The notes: generated from the sequence alone by a model not told the origin. Shown: positions 1-6,895, counted from the first letter of the stretch. The stretch is DNA of 14,212 nt from Oscillospiraceae bacterium (GCA_009785875.1 WQUF01000147.1:1-14212), one strand, 5' to 3'. Numbers and translations are program-made.

Positions 1-16
1 TATTCAGTTTTCTAAA

Positions 17-295
17 TTAGCGTCTGTGCAATTCTTCTATGTTTCTTGCGTTTACAATGTTAAAATTATCTTTATTTATCATGCCTTTTTCTAAATAAAA
101 TTTGATCTCTTCTTCATTGTAAGCGATATTGCAGTATTTCTTCGAGTTCTTTGTCTTGAATACTCCTTGATAATTTATTATTGCATATTTATTGAAATCT
201 GCTGCAAATTCAAAAAATTTATCCACCAAATGCCTTACCACTGTGACTTTTATTGTAGTCTTAAACGGTACCATATCTTTAGCAGTTTCAATCCT
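17..295 (-). pseudogene. C-terminal domain of the ParB-like protein, cut off by the amber codon
   Basis: This stretch is in the same frame as 296-1207 and directly follows its TAG codon. It gives 92 sense codons and then TAA at 19-17. From RIETAKDM onward it aligns without gaps of note to the last ~95 residues of the intact paralogue at 10579-11904: TTIKVTV matches TTKITLYV, and EEEIKFYLEKGMINKDNFNIVN matches in pattern the paralogue segment around EQYLRKGFVTKETIDLVK. No Shine-Dalgarno precedes the internal ATG at 274, so independent translation is unlikely. Reading through the amber would give a protein of about 396 residues. The fragment has no further stop or frameshift, so the mutation is either recent or tolerated. 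It could also be a sequencing error or a genuine readthrough codon. Confidence 0.75.
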
Positions 296-1207
296 CTATA
301 ACAGCTCTGGAAGCTTTATATTGTCTTTGCTCGTCAAGAATTTTATCATGTGGATCGTGTTTATATTCTCTATGCCAAAATTTTCCAATATCATTACTTG
401 AACTTCATGGTTTACTCTTGCTAAATACCTTCCTGCTTGCAAGTTTATCCTCTTTTCTAATAATAGCACCATAGCCTCTTCGCAAAGCTTCTTTAGGCAA
501 AGATAGTTATACACCGTACTTCTTGAAATTAAAAACTCTTCCGACAAAGCTTGAGCCACATTAATCTCGGATCTATAGGTCTTCGTGCGCTTTAAAATGG
601 TGTATCTCTCTATGATCGCTTTCATGAGAACAGTTTGATCCATAGACCTGTAAGATAAATTAGAGTCTAAGATCATTGCACGTATATAATACTCATCGAT
701 GTCGTCAAAATCTACAATGTAGCAAGGGGCTTTTTTGTAGCGAACATCCTGGGTATTGGCAAAGAGGTTTTTAAGGGCAGTTAACCTGGATTGACCGCAT
801 ATTACAGTGTAGTCATTCAAATGTTTCTCCTTGTACAAGATCAGTGGACATAATATCCCCAAATTTTCCACTGACGAAATCAAGGTGATGAGTTGCTCTG
901 TATTAGGTTTCTTAAAGTAATTCCAGTTAGGAGGGCAAGGGGTAATAAGGTCTATATCCACATATTGAAAGTTTTTATAGATATCAACTCCATAAGTGAA
1001 GTTATTAACTCTTCTTTTTAATATATTCCTTTCTTTATCTCTTGCCTTCTCCTCTTTTTCTAAAGAAGGAGGATCATTAGGATCAACAATCTCTTGAATT
1101 TGAACTTGTTTAGGATCATTTTTAACTCTTTTATTTGGAAATAAATCCTCGCCAGTAGAGAATTCAACATTTAAACCCATTGAATCAACCATTTTATAGA
1201 TATCCAT
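296..1207 (-). CDS. ParB/Spo0J-like DNA-binding protein, N-terminal and central part (ends at an in-frame amber)
   Basis: The product is 303 residues. Residues 82-170 resemble the ParB N-terminal nuclease/CTPase-like domain: a proline-rich entry, an amphipathic helix, then a CGQSRL motif (137-142) where canonical ParB has GERR. NLSYR (183-187) stands where canonical ParB has ENxQR. Residues 215-240 look like a KorB/Spo0J helix-turn-helix (EEFLISRSTVYNYL). Start: an ATG with GAGG eight bases upstream; a possible extended -10 (TGATATATT) lies at 1243-1235. The protein is clearly paralogous to the product of 10579-11904: shared EDLFPN near the N-terminus, NLSYR, the HTH and domain order. That paralogue has a further C-terminal domain. 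Here the frame stops at TAG (298-296), but the matching domain continues in the same frame to 17. No ParA gene is nearby, so a chromosome-partition role is not supported; a regulator or nucleoid-binding role is possible. Confidence 0.85.
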   Translation of the reverse strand: MDIYKMVDSMGLNVEFSTGEDLFPNKRVKNDPKQVQIQEIVDPNDPPSLEKEEKARDKERNILKRRVNNFTYGVDIYKNFQYVDIDLITPCPPNWNYFKKPNTEQLITLISSVENLGILCPLILYKEKHLNDYTVICGQSRLTALKNLFANTQDVRYKKAPCYIVDFDDIDEYYIRAMILDSNLSYRSMDQTVLMKAIIERYTILKRTKTYRSEINVAQALSEEFLISRSTVYNYLCLKKLCEEAMVLLLEKRINLQAGRYLARVNHEVQVMILENFGIENINTIHMIKFLTSKDNIKLPELL

Positions 1208-1277
1208 TTATAAACCTCGGCACATACTTACTTTAATATATCATATGCGGAAAAACTTAAATTGATGACAAAAACTT

Positions 1278-1802
1278 TTATTTATATTTAAAATGAGCAT
1301 AAATTAAGTATATCCCACTTCCAAATAAAACAGAGAGTATTATCAAGTTCATGAAAAACTCGTTATATTTTATGAATAATATATTTATAACACAAATAGA
1401 TATGAATATAGCAGTACGTTCAAGGTATTTTGAATTTCTCCTTGAGAATATATAGACTTGAGAGCATGCTATTGCTAATCCTAAGCAAATCGTAAATAAA
1501 ATAAACTTTTCAGGGTATATCAACGACAAATGTAGTTCACGAGGTACAACATTGAAAATATTTAATATAAATGAGCTTAGTCCATATATAAAGAAAATTG
1601 AACCTGCAAATACAGAGATTAAGTCTTTTTTATATTTAAGATAGCTCATCTCTAATGATAAACCTGAAATAATCAAAAATATAGGCCATGCGTATGGTAT
1701 ATAAAATAAGTCTACTCCAGAAATTTTAATGGTAAATGCAATTATACCAATAAAAATCAACAGTGAACCTAAAAAAATATTATCTTTAATGCTTAATTTC
1801 AT
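1278..1802 (-). CDS. Six-helix integral membrane protein (LiaI/LiaF-like N-terminal region)
   Basis: The product is 174 residues and almost entirely hydrophobic. About six membrane segments can be seen, near residues 10-29, 34-50, 62-82, 97-118, 129-145 and 148-170, with short basic loops (KYKK, SRRNSKY) between them. The motif with WPIFLIISGL in the second helix resembles the transmembrane region of LiaI/LiaF-type and DUF5668-type proteins of Firmicutes, which are linked to cell-envelope stress sensing. That assignment is tentative because no extracellular LiaF domain is present. Start: an ATG with AGGA about seven bases upstream. It lies between the fur-family gene and the ParB-like gene on the same strand, but 128 bases holding a strong hairpin separate it from fur. 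It may therefore have its own promoter; none is clear. Function unknown. Confidence 0.7.
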   Translation of the reverse strand: MKLSIKDNIFLGSLLIFIGIIAFTIKISGVDLFYIPYAWPIFLIISGLSLEMSYLKYKKDLISVFAGSIFFIYGLSSFILNIFNVVPRELHLSLIYPEKFILFTICLGLAIACSQVYIFSRRNSKYLERTAIFISICVINILFIKYNEFFMNLIILSVLFGSGIYLIYAHFKYK

Positions 1803-1900
1803 GTAATTTCCTGTAAGTATTGTTTTATATATAATATTAGTGTTATCAGTATTCTATTCATAAATAATTAATAAAATAGATTTCTTTATGAATTAATATT

Positions 1901-1928
1901 AGTGGTTAGTGACTAGCCACTAACCACA
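1901..1928. repeat. Perfect 10-bp hairpin built from 7-base units; possible terminator of the fur-family gene
   Basis: GTGGTTAGTG (1902-1911) pairs perfectly with CACTAACCAC (1918-1927) across a 6-base loop. The element reads as four heptamers starting TAGTGGT and ending TAACCAC, the last two being roughly the complement of the first two. It begins two bases after the stop of the minus-strand fur-family gene. On that strand it is followed by TAATATTAATT, a weak U-rich tail, so it may end transcription. It is much more GC-rich than its surroundings. Confidence 0.7.
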
Positions 1929-1930
1929 TA

Positions 1931-2353
1931 TTACTTATTTTTATCCAAACAATTTTTGCAAGTACCAAAAAGATATATTTTTAAACTATCAATTTTATTG
2001 TTTGTACTTTTTTCCAAATCTTCTTTAATAGATGTTAAGGTTTTTAGTTCAATATCTTCCACCTTATTACATTTATTGCAATAAAAATGTGAATGAGGCT
2101 CTCCTATATTGCATTCATACCTGAAACTTCCTTCTCCAACATTGATTTCACTTATAAGCTCAACATCTACTAGAGTTTTTAATGTTTTATATACAGTAGC
2201 TAAACTTATCGAAGGAAAGCTTTTAAATATCGCTTTATAGATATCGTCAGCAGAAGGGTGACTCTTTGTTTCTTTCAAAAATCTATAAATAGCAAGCCTT
2301 TGAGGCGTCAATTTTAGTTTATTTTTTTTCAACTCAGATGCAATTTCAACCAT
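1931..2353 (-). CDS. Fur-family metal- or peroxide-responsive repressor (PerR/Fur-like)
   Basis: The product is 140 residues, the usual Fur-family length. Residues 1-75 form the winged helix (KLTPQRLAIYRFL, SLATVYKTLKTL). The C-terminal half holds the metal sites: HSHFYCNKC (87-95), Asp100, and a second CxxC (132-135) that with the first would form the structural zinc site. His32 matches the PerR regulatory-metal histidine. The residue matching Bacillus PerR Asp85 appears to be Glu80 (RYE), which is more Fur-like, so the sensed signal (iron, peroxide or other metal) stays open. Start: an ATG with GGAGGG six bases upstream. A longer frame starts at 2398, but that codon lies almost at the predicted transcription start and has no ribosome site. 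A promoter and PerR/Fur-type box lie just upstream, which suggests autorepression. Confidence 0.9.
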   Translation of the reverse strand: MVEIASELKKNKLKLTPQRLAIYRFLKETKSHPSADDIYKAIFKSFPSISLATVYKTLKTLVDVELISEINVGEGSFRYECNIGEPHSHFYCNKCNKVEDIELKTLTSIKEDLEKSTNNKIDSLKIYLFGTCKNCLDKNK

Positions 2354-2407
2354 AAAATCCCTCCAGTTTTGCACAATATATAAAAATCTTATTTGCAAGT
2401 TATTTTA

Positions 2408-2436
2408 ATTATATAATAATTATTGCTGTTTGTAAA
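2408..2436 (-). promoter_or_regulatory. Sigma-A-type promoter of the fur-family gene
   Basis: On the minus strand TTTACA (2436-2431) and TATAAT (2413-2408) are separated by exactly 17 bases. Transcription would start near 2401, leaving a leader of about 48 bases before the chosen ATG with its GGAGGG. Confidence 0.75.
2411..2425 (-). promoter_or_regulatory. PerR/Fur-type operator overlapping the -10 of the fur-family gene
   Basis: The 15 bases match the published PerR box TTATAATnATTATAA at 12 of 14 defined positions and carry a perfect palindromic core AATAATTATT (2415-2424). The box overlaps the -10 hexamer, where a repressor would block RNA polymerase. The surroundings are A/T-rich, so chance matches are easier than usual. 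Confidence 0.5.
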
Positions 2437-2449
2437 ATATTTTTTAACT

Positions 2450-3334
2450 TTATTTATTTGTACTTATCTTTATCGTATTTCCATTTGATGTTACTACGAT
2501 ACTTCCATTTAAATCAGTTCTATATATTTTATAACCTCTGCTTGTAAGTTCATCTATTGTAGTTTTGCTCGGGTGTCCATAAGGGTTATTGAGCCCAACT
2601 TCAATTATTGCATATTTACCATTTACTGCATCAAGAAATTCCTTTGATGAAGATGTCTTTGAACCATGGTGAGCAACCTTTAAAACGTCTGCTTCTACAT
2701 CATAACCATACTGAAGGATCTTTTTTTCATTAGCACTTTCCACATCACCAGTGAATAGAAAGGAGTTATTTCCATATTTTAAGGACATTACAATACAGTA
2801 ATCATTTAAATTAGTATATGTCTTATTCTCTTCAGGCCAGAATACTGAAATTTTTATGTTTGGATCAAAGTTAATAGATGAACCAGCATATACAGGAGTA
2901 ATTTTTAATTTTTTATTATTTAACTCTGTGACTAGGCTTTCAAAAAAATATTGATTTACGGTAACCTTAGGTGCATAAAATGAAAGCACAGAATATTTTT
3001 TTACAATTGCAGCCATATTCCCCATGTGATCTTCATTAGGATGCGTTGCGACTACTATATCAATTGTTTTAATATTCAAGTCATCCAGATATGTCAATAT
3101 TTTATCTGAAGATGACTTAGATCCTGAATCTATCAGCATATTTTTACCATTATACTGAACTAACATAGCATCGCCTTGTCCAACATCTATATAATGAACT
3201 TTTAATGATTGGTTATCTATTTCCCCCACAAGTTGTGGCTTGGAGAAGTTATTTTTAAAGAAAAATATTGCTATAATTGCTAAAATTATTAGTAAAGCTA
3301 AAAGAACAAGCTTATTATTTGTTTTTTTATTCAA
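2450..3334 (-). CDS. Membrane-anchored ComEC-type metallo-beta-lactamase-fold hydrolase
   Basis: The product is 294 residues. Residues 9-26 form one N-terminal membrane anchor (signal-anchor type), which would put the catalytic part outside the membrane. The rest matches the ComEC/Rec2-related MBL domain: DVGQGDAML (50-58), THPNEDHMG (97-105, the metal motif, with Asn where the classic HxHxDH has His), FTGD (194-197), HHGSKTSSS (222-230) and GHPS (253-256). In ComEC this domain is thought to degrade the non-transported DNA strand. Here there is no channel domain, so a free-standing extracytoplasmic nuclease or phosphodiesterase is an inference. The only usable start is TTG, with AAGGAG twelve bases upstream and an in-frame TGA just before it. 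It is divergent from the acyltransferase gene. No terminator separates it from the fur-family promoter downstream. Confidence 0.85.
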   Translation of the reverse strand: MNKKTNNKLVLLALLIILAIIAIFFFKNNFSKPQLVGEIDNQSLKVHYIDVGQGDAMLVQYNGKNMLIDSGSKSSSDKILTYLDDLNIKTIDIVVATHPNEDHMGNMAAIVKKYSVLSFYAPKVTVNQYFFESLVTELNNKKLKITPVYAGSSINFDPNIKISVFWPEENKTYTNLNDYCIVMSLKYGNNSFLFTGDVESANEKKILQYGYDVEADVLKVAHHGSKTSSSKEFLDAVNGKYAIIEVGLNNPYGHPSKTTIDELTSRGYKIYRTDLNGSIVVTSNGNTIKISTNK

Positions 3335-3463
3335 TGATGATCAGAGCTCCTTAACAAAAATATTTCTATAGGAATTAGCAAAGGAAATTTACCAATAATA
3401 CCTTCATATAATAATAGCATGAAATTATATTAAATAGAAGTAAATGAGAAATTTTATTTTATG

Positions 3464-3472
3464 TGGTATAAT
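3464..3472 (+). promoter_or_regulatory. Extended -10 promoter element of the acyltransferase gene
   Basis: TGGTATAAT is a perfect extended -10 (TGnTATAAT). No good -35 precedes it, as is common for extended -10 promoters. Transcription would start near 3479, downstream of the ATG at 3444, which supports translation from 3540. Confidence 0.6.
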
Positions 3473-3539
3473 TAGTTTAGGACATCCATTATCAATATAT
3501 GAAAAAAATATTTTTGAAATCTTTATAAGGAGATGTGCA

Positions 3540-4259
3540 ATGCTAAACACTGTTATATTTTTATTAAAATTTTTTGTTTTTTGTATTGGTTTGACTTATC
3601 ATGCAATTATTTTTAAGTTTTTCAATAAAAGAGATGAAAGGGATCAATACAATTATATGCGTAAATTGACCTATAAGTACGCATATAAATTAGTAAAATA
3701 TTCTAAGCAAAAACTCGATATTATAGGAAAGGAAAATGTCCCAGAAGGAGGAATTTTGCTCGTATCAAATCATGAAAGTTATTTTGATATCCCTTATTTA
3801 GCATATTGTTATGGTTCTGTTATTGGATTTATTGCTAAAAAAGAATTAAATATACCTGTTTTATCATCTTGGATGAGGGAAATGAAATGCATTTTTATCG
3901 ATAGAGGGGATGTTAGAAAATCTATTCAAGTTATAAACGATGGTATTTCAAATTTGAAAAAAGGCTATACAATGGCTATTTTCCCTGAAGGGCATAGAAG
4001 TACAACGGGAGAAATCATGGAATTTAAAAAAGGAAGTTTAAGGCTTGGTACAAAATCTGGAGCACCCATAGTACCCGTCGTTATTAAAGGAACTAGAAAT
4101 ATCTATGAAAATAATAAATTACCTAATCTCATTAAAAGATCTAATGTAACTGTATGCTTTTTGCCTCCTATCTATTATGACAAATTAAGCACAGAAGATC
4201 AAAAAAATTTAACATTAATCGTCGAAAATAAGATTAAAGAAAAATACAATTTAATATAA
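3540..4259 (+). CDS. plsC: 1-acyl-sn-glycerol-3-phosphate acyltransferase (PlsC family)
   Basis: The product is 239 residues, typical for PlsC. It would transfer an acyl chain to lysophosphatidic acid to make phosphatidic acid, the precursor of membrane phospholipids, at the cytoplasmic membrane. Residues 4-26 form an N-terminal membrane segment. The two hallmark motifs are NHESYFD (77-83; the NHx4D catalytic site) and FPEGHRS (148-154; usually FPEGTRS, here with His for Thr). PIVPVVIKG (176-184) is a further conserved block. Start: the ATG with AAGGAG seven bases upstream. An in-frame ATG at 3444 is rejected because it has no ribosome site and lies upstream of the predicted transcription start. 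The gene appears monocistronic, ending at the hairpin at 4258-4283. Acceptor specificity within the LPLAT superfamily is inferred from family similarity only. Confidence 0.92.
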   Translation: MLNTVIFLLKFFVFCIGLTYHAIIFKFFNKRDERDQYNYMRKLTYKYAYKLVKYSKQKLDIIGKENVPEGGILLVSNHESYFDIPYLAYCYGSVIGFIAKKELNIPVLSSWMREMKCIFIDRGDVRKSIQVINDGISNLKKGYTMAIFPEGHRSTTGEIMEFKKGSLRLGTKSGAPIVPVVIKGTRNIYENNKLPNLIKRSNVTVCFLPPIYYDKLSTEDQKNLTLIVENKIKEKYNLI

Positions 4260-4283
4260 TAAAGCAGCTTACGCTGCTTTATT
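4258..4283. terminator. Bidirectional rho-independent terminator between plsC and the DUF378 gene
   Basis: An 11-bp perfect stem, AATAAAGCAGC (4258-4268) with its complement at 4273-4283, closes a TTAC loop. A/T-rich tails lie on both sides. It sits between convergent genes and starts inside the plsC stop codon, so it can serve both. Confidence 0.85.
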
Positions 4284-4318
4284 AATTAATATATTTTATT
4301 AAGGATAGCTTTTAAAGG

Positions 4319-4552
4319 CTAGTCCACTTTATGAACATGCCTATCAACGTCATCTTCATGATAATTTTCTCTTCCAAAGAAAACAAATGAGTATAAGCCT
4401 GCTATTCCAACTAGGGCAAATATAACTCTTGTAAATGCTGTCATTGCTCCAAATATGGATGAAATTAGGTCAAATTCAAAAAATCCAATAAGACCCCAAT
4501 TTATAGCTCCTATTATTACTAATATCAATGCTATAACATTCAGAACTTTCAT
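4319..4552 (-). CDS. DUF378 family small membrane protein
   Basis: The product is 77 residues with two membrane segments, about residues 3-25 and 41-60. The glycine-rich first helix ending GAINWGLIGFF is the hallmark of the DUF378 family (YuzA-like), which is widespread in Firmicutes and has no established function. The C-terminal tail is acidic and histidine-containing (HEDDVDRHVHK), presumably cytoplasmic or surface exposed. Start: an ATG with AAAGGAG eight bases upstream. It is convergent with plsC and divergent from the membrane-protein gene at 4695. The His/Asp-rich tail could bind metal, but this is speculation. Confidence 0.85.
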   Translation of the reverse strand: MKVLNVIALILVIIGAINWGLIGFFEFDLISSIFGAMTAFTRVIFALVGIAGLYSFVFFGRENYHEDDVDRHVHKVD

Positions 4553-4642
4553 TTAATCAACTCCTTTGATAAGCTTCGATTATTATTATTTACAAATTTT
4601 TTTTTTCTATTCTCCATTAGTAAATAAAATTTATGAATTTAT

Positions 4643-4669
4643 TTGAATTATCGAAAATATATTTATAGT
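4643..4669 (+). promoter_or_regulatory. Possible promoter of the 4695 membrane-protein gene
   Basis: TTGAAT (4643-4648) is followed by TATAGT (4664-4669) at a 15-base spacing, or by TAGTAA at 17. Both hexamers are close to the sigma-A consensus, but the first spacing is short. A/T-richness limits confidence. Confidence 0.35.
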
Positions 4670-4694
4670 AATAATTTTTTTTGGAGGCTTTATT

Positions 4695-5012
4695 ATGTTA
4701 TCAGTAGTAATTGGATATTTTATTTCTATCTTAATTGCAACTTTATTATTTATACTGTTTAAATATACCTTTTTAAATAATATAAATATAAATAAATGGT
4801 TATTGTTATTAATAACTGTAATAATACTAATTGTACCAATCATATCAAAGATACCTTTATTACATACGATATGGCAATATTTGCATGCAACTTTATTTTT
4901 ATTTTTCGCTATATGGTTTATGTATGAAAGTGGATTCAACTTTAATTATTTTTCAAAGAAGGACAAATATTTAATGATAATAAAAAACGAAAACAAGGAT
5001 AAAAAAAAATGA
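4695..5012 (+). CDS. Small hypothetical membrane protein, three helices
   Basis: The product is 105 residues. Three strongly hydrophobic segments can be seen, near residues 3-27, 34-51 and 60-76, followed by a charged, lysine-rich tail (last ~18 residues, ending KNENKDKKK). I do not recognise a family. The open frame on the opposite strand over the same bases has no ribosome site and is taken as its shadow. Start: an ATG with GGAGG eight bases upstream, directly after a run of T residues. It is divergent from the DUF378 gene. No terminator follows it, but the next gene has its own promoter at 5047. Confidence 0.7.
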   Translation: MLSVVIGYFISILIATLLFILFKYTFLNNININKWLLLLITVIILIVPIISKIPLLHTIWQYLHATLFLFFAIWFMYESGFNFNYFSKKDKYLMIIKNENKDKKK

Positions 5013-5046
5013 TTAAAAAAAATTAAGTTTAATTAACCATATGATA

Positions 5047-5075
5047 TTGACAGGAATTTTAAAATATGTTACTTT
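5047..5075 (+). promoter_or_regulatory. Promoter of the zinc-ribbon gene
   Basis: A perfect TTGACA (5047-5052) is followed after 17 bases by TACTTT (5070-5075), with TG one base upstream of the -10 (TGTTACTTT). Transcription would begin near 5082, giving a long leader of about 95 bases. Confidence 0.7.
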
Positions 5076-5116
5076 AGTATAGAGATAGTAGAGATTTAGA
5101 TATTAAAACTTAAACC

Positions 5117-5162
5117 CCTGATTTGGGAGCTAGTTTTTAATAATTTAAATCCCCAAATTAGG
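5117..5162 (+). promoter_or_regulatory. Leader hairpin overlapping the Shine-Dalgarno of the zinc-ribbon gene
   Basis: CCTGATTTGGG (5117-5127) can pair with CCCAAATTAGG (5152-5162) over 11 bp, including one G-U pair, around a 24-base loop. The last two paired bases belong to the AGGAGG Shine-Dalgarno (5160-5165). When formed, the stem would partly hide the ribosome site. This suggests translational control, by temperature, a protein or another RNA, but no known riboswitch class is recognised. Confidence 0.45.
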
Positions 5163-5176
5163 AGGTAGAAAAATAA

Positions 5177-5335
5177 ATGTCAGACAAAACTTTAGTATGC
5201 AAGGACTGTGGAAAGGATTTCGTTTTCACTGAAGGGGAGCAGGCCTTTTATAAAGAAAAAGGTTTCGAAAACGATCCATTAAGGTGCCCTGATTGCAGAA
5301 AAGCAAGGAAAAATCAAAGAAATTCTAAAAGATAA
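5177..5335 (+). CDS. Small zinc-ribbon protein (zf-trcl / probable zinc-ribbon domain)
   Basis: The product is 52 residues, shorter than many gene finders accept. It starts MSDKTLVCKDCGKDF and holds two CxxC knuckles, CKDC (8-11) and CPDC (37-40), which together would bind one zinc ion. Between them lies the block with FTEGEQAFYKEKGFENDP, characteristic of the small probable-zinc-ribbon family found in many bacteria. The tail is strongly basic (RKARKNQRNSKR), which suggests contact with nucleic acid or the ribosome; that is inference. The ATG has AGGAGG 11 bases upstream. It has its own promoter, a structured leader and a terminator immediately after, so it is a monocistronic unit. The function of the family is not established. 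Confidence 0.88.
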   Translation: MSDKTLVCKDCGKDFVFTEGEQAFYKEKGFENDPLRCPDCRKARKNQRNSKR

Positions 5336-5350
5336 TATAGAATTTTGTAT

Positions 5351-5383
5351 AAGAACTGTTAAAAAAACGGTTCTTATTTTTTT
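5351..5383 (+). terminator. Rho-independent terminator of the zinc-ribbon gene
   Basis: AAGAACTGTT (5351-5360) pairs with AACGGTTCTT (5366-5375) over 10 bp with one G-U pair and a five-A loop, followed by ATTTTTTT. Confidence 0.9.
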
Positions 5384-5459
5384 AAGTAATAATTTAAACC
5401 TAAAAATGTATTTTTTTTCAAATTATGCTTAATAATTATATAATATAGGATTTTAAATC

Positions 5460-5488
5460 TTGATAAAATTCATCGTATAGTTTATATT
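5460..5488 (+). promoter_or_regulatory. Probable promoter of pgi
   Basis: TTGATA (5460-5465) and TATATT (5483-5488) are separated by 17 bases. The implied leader is about 60 bases. The rest of the 5384-5554 spacer is A/T-rich without other clear signals. Confidence 0.55.
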
Positions 5489-5554
5489 ATATTATTAATG
5501 AATAAAATATTGTAAATATTATAATTAAAATTTAAGGAGCAGCGAAGTAATTAT

Positions 5555-6895
5555 ATGAAATTTGAATTAGATATATCCAAAACTTTTAATTTTATAAATG
5601 AAAAAGAATTGACTAATTTAGAGCCAGTGATTAAGGTATACCATGATTTTATAAATAGTAAACAAGGTGTAGGGAATGATTTTTTAGGATGGAGCAATTT
5701 ACCAGTTGAATACAATGAGGATGAATTTGAAAGAATAAAGATATTAGCAGATAAAATAAAGAATAAATGCGATGTTTTAGTAAATATAGGAATTGGTGGT
5801 TCATATTTGGGGGCTAAAGCTGCAATAGAGCTTTTTTCTCATAGTTTTTTCGACCTTCTTAAAGGTGATAAAAAAAATGGTGTTAAAGTTATTTTTGCTG
5901 GAAATAATATGAGTTCAAAATATTTAAGCGATCTAATGGATGCAATTGAAGATAAAGATGTCTGTTTAAATGTAATATCTAAATCCGGCACCACTACAGA
6001 ACCAGCTATAGCATTTAGGATATTAAAAGACTTTATTGAAAGGAAATATGGTCTTCAGGAATCAAAAAATAGAATTTTCATAACCACTGATAAAGAAAAG
6101 GGTACTCTTAAATCTCTTGCAGATAAGGAAGGATATGAGACCTTTGTCATTCCAGATGATGTAGGTGGTAGATATTCTGTGCTCACAGCAGTTGGATTAT
6201 TACCTATGGCAGCTTCTGGTATTGATATTACAAGTGTTATGGAAGGGGCACGAGATGCTTATGATGAATTTAGTAAAATTTATTGTGAAGATTCATCACT
6301 AAATATATGCTATAAATATGCAGCAGTCAGAAACTCTTTGTATAGAAAAGGAAAATTGATCGAAGTTTTATCCAACTTTGAGCCTTCATTTCAGTATTTT
6401 GGTGAGTGGTGGAAACAGTTATTCGGAGAAAGTGAAGGAAAAGATGGAAAGGGTATTTTCCCTGTTTCATGCAATTTCTCAACAGACTTACATTCCATGG
6501 GTCAATATATCCAAGATGGGCTTAGAAATTTTTTCGAGACATTCATAAATGTTGCAAAGTCTGAGAAAATTATTGAAATAGGCGAAATAGAAGGAAATAT
6601 AGATGGACTTAATTTTTTAAAAGGGAAAAACCTACATTATGTTAATAGTAAAGCTTTTTTAGGAACTTTGTACGCTCATTACAAAGGAAATGTTCCATGC
6701 ATAGTCTTGAATATGCCAGAAGTAAGTGAAAGAGCGTTTGGATATTTAATTTACTTTTTTGAAAAGGCATGTGCTATGAGTGGTTTTCTGCTAGGGGTAA
6801 ATCCTTTTGATCAGCCTGGTGTTGAAAACTATAAAAATAACATGTTTTCACTGTTAGGGAAACCAGGTTATGCTAAATTAGAATTTAATGAATAA
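5555..6895 (+). CDS. pgi: Glucose-6-phosphate isomerase
   Basis: The product is 446 residues, the length of the short Firmicutes-type Pgi. It interconverts glucose 6-phosphate and fructose 6-phosphate in glycolysis and gluconeogenesis in the cytoplasm. Visible motifs: NIGIGGSYLGAKAA (77-90), the phosphate-binding SKSGTTTEP (142-150), signature 1 DDVGGRYSVLTAVG (201-214), the catalytic Glu292 in GESEGK, His313 in DLHSMGQ, and signature 2 ending FDQPGVENYK with catalytic Lys427. All active-site residues are present. The ATG lies 15 bases after AAGGAG, which is unusually far, but no other in-frame start exists between them. A promoter is predicted at 5460-5488. No terminator follows, and only 68 bases separate it from the triple-tyrosine gene, so the two may be cotranscribed. 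Confidence 0.97.
   Translation: MKFELDISKTFNFINEKELTNLEPVIKVYHDFINSKQGVGNDFLGWSNLPVEYNEDEFERIKILADKIKNKCDVLVNIGIGGSYLGAKAAIELFSHSFFDLLKGDKKNGVKVIFAGNNMSSKYLSDLMDAIEDKDVCLNVISKSGTTTEPAIAFRILKDFIERKYGLQESKNRIFITTDKEKGTLKSLADKEGYETFVIPDDVGGRYSVLTAVGLLPMAASGIDITSVMEGARDAYDEFSKIYCEDSSLNICYKYAAVRNSLYRKGKLIEVLSNFEPSFQYFGEWWKQLFGESEGKDGKGIFPVSCNFSTDLHSMGQYIQDGLRNFFETFINVAKSEKIIEIGEIEGNIDGLNFLKGKNLHYVNSKAFLGTLYAHYKGNVPCIVLNMPEVSERAFGYLIYFFEKACAMSGFLLGVNPFDQPGVENYKNNMFSLLGKPGYAKLEFNE

Noticed and set aside
296..298. Amber codon read as pyrrolysine
   Set aside because: No pyl genes are visible in the window, the paralogue has an ordinary lysine at this position, and no supporting RNA element was found. 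A nonsense mutation or simple readthrough is more economical.
192..401. Plus-strand open frame of 69 codons over the end of the ParB-like gene
   Set aside because: No ribosome site, and it lies opposite sequence with clear homology to the ParB-like paralogue.
3444..3539. N-terminal extension of the acyltransferase from an upstream ATG
   Set aside because: The ATG has no ribosome site and lies upstream of the extended -10 at 3464-3472; the ATG at 3540 has AAGGAG.
4631..4939. Minus-strand open frame of 102 codons opposite the 4695 membrane-protein gene
   Set aside because: The product is low-complexity Ile/Asn/Lys sequence without a Shine-Dalgarno; the plus-strand gene has GGAGG and clear membrane helices.
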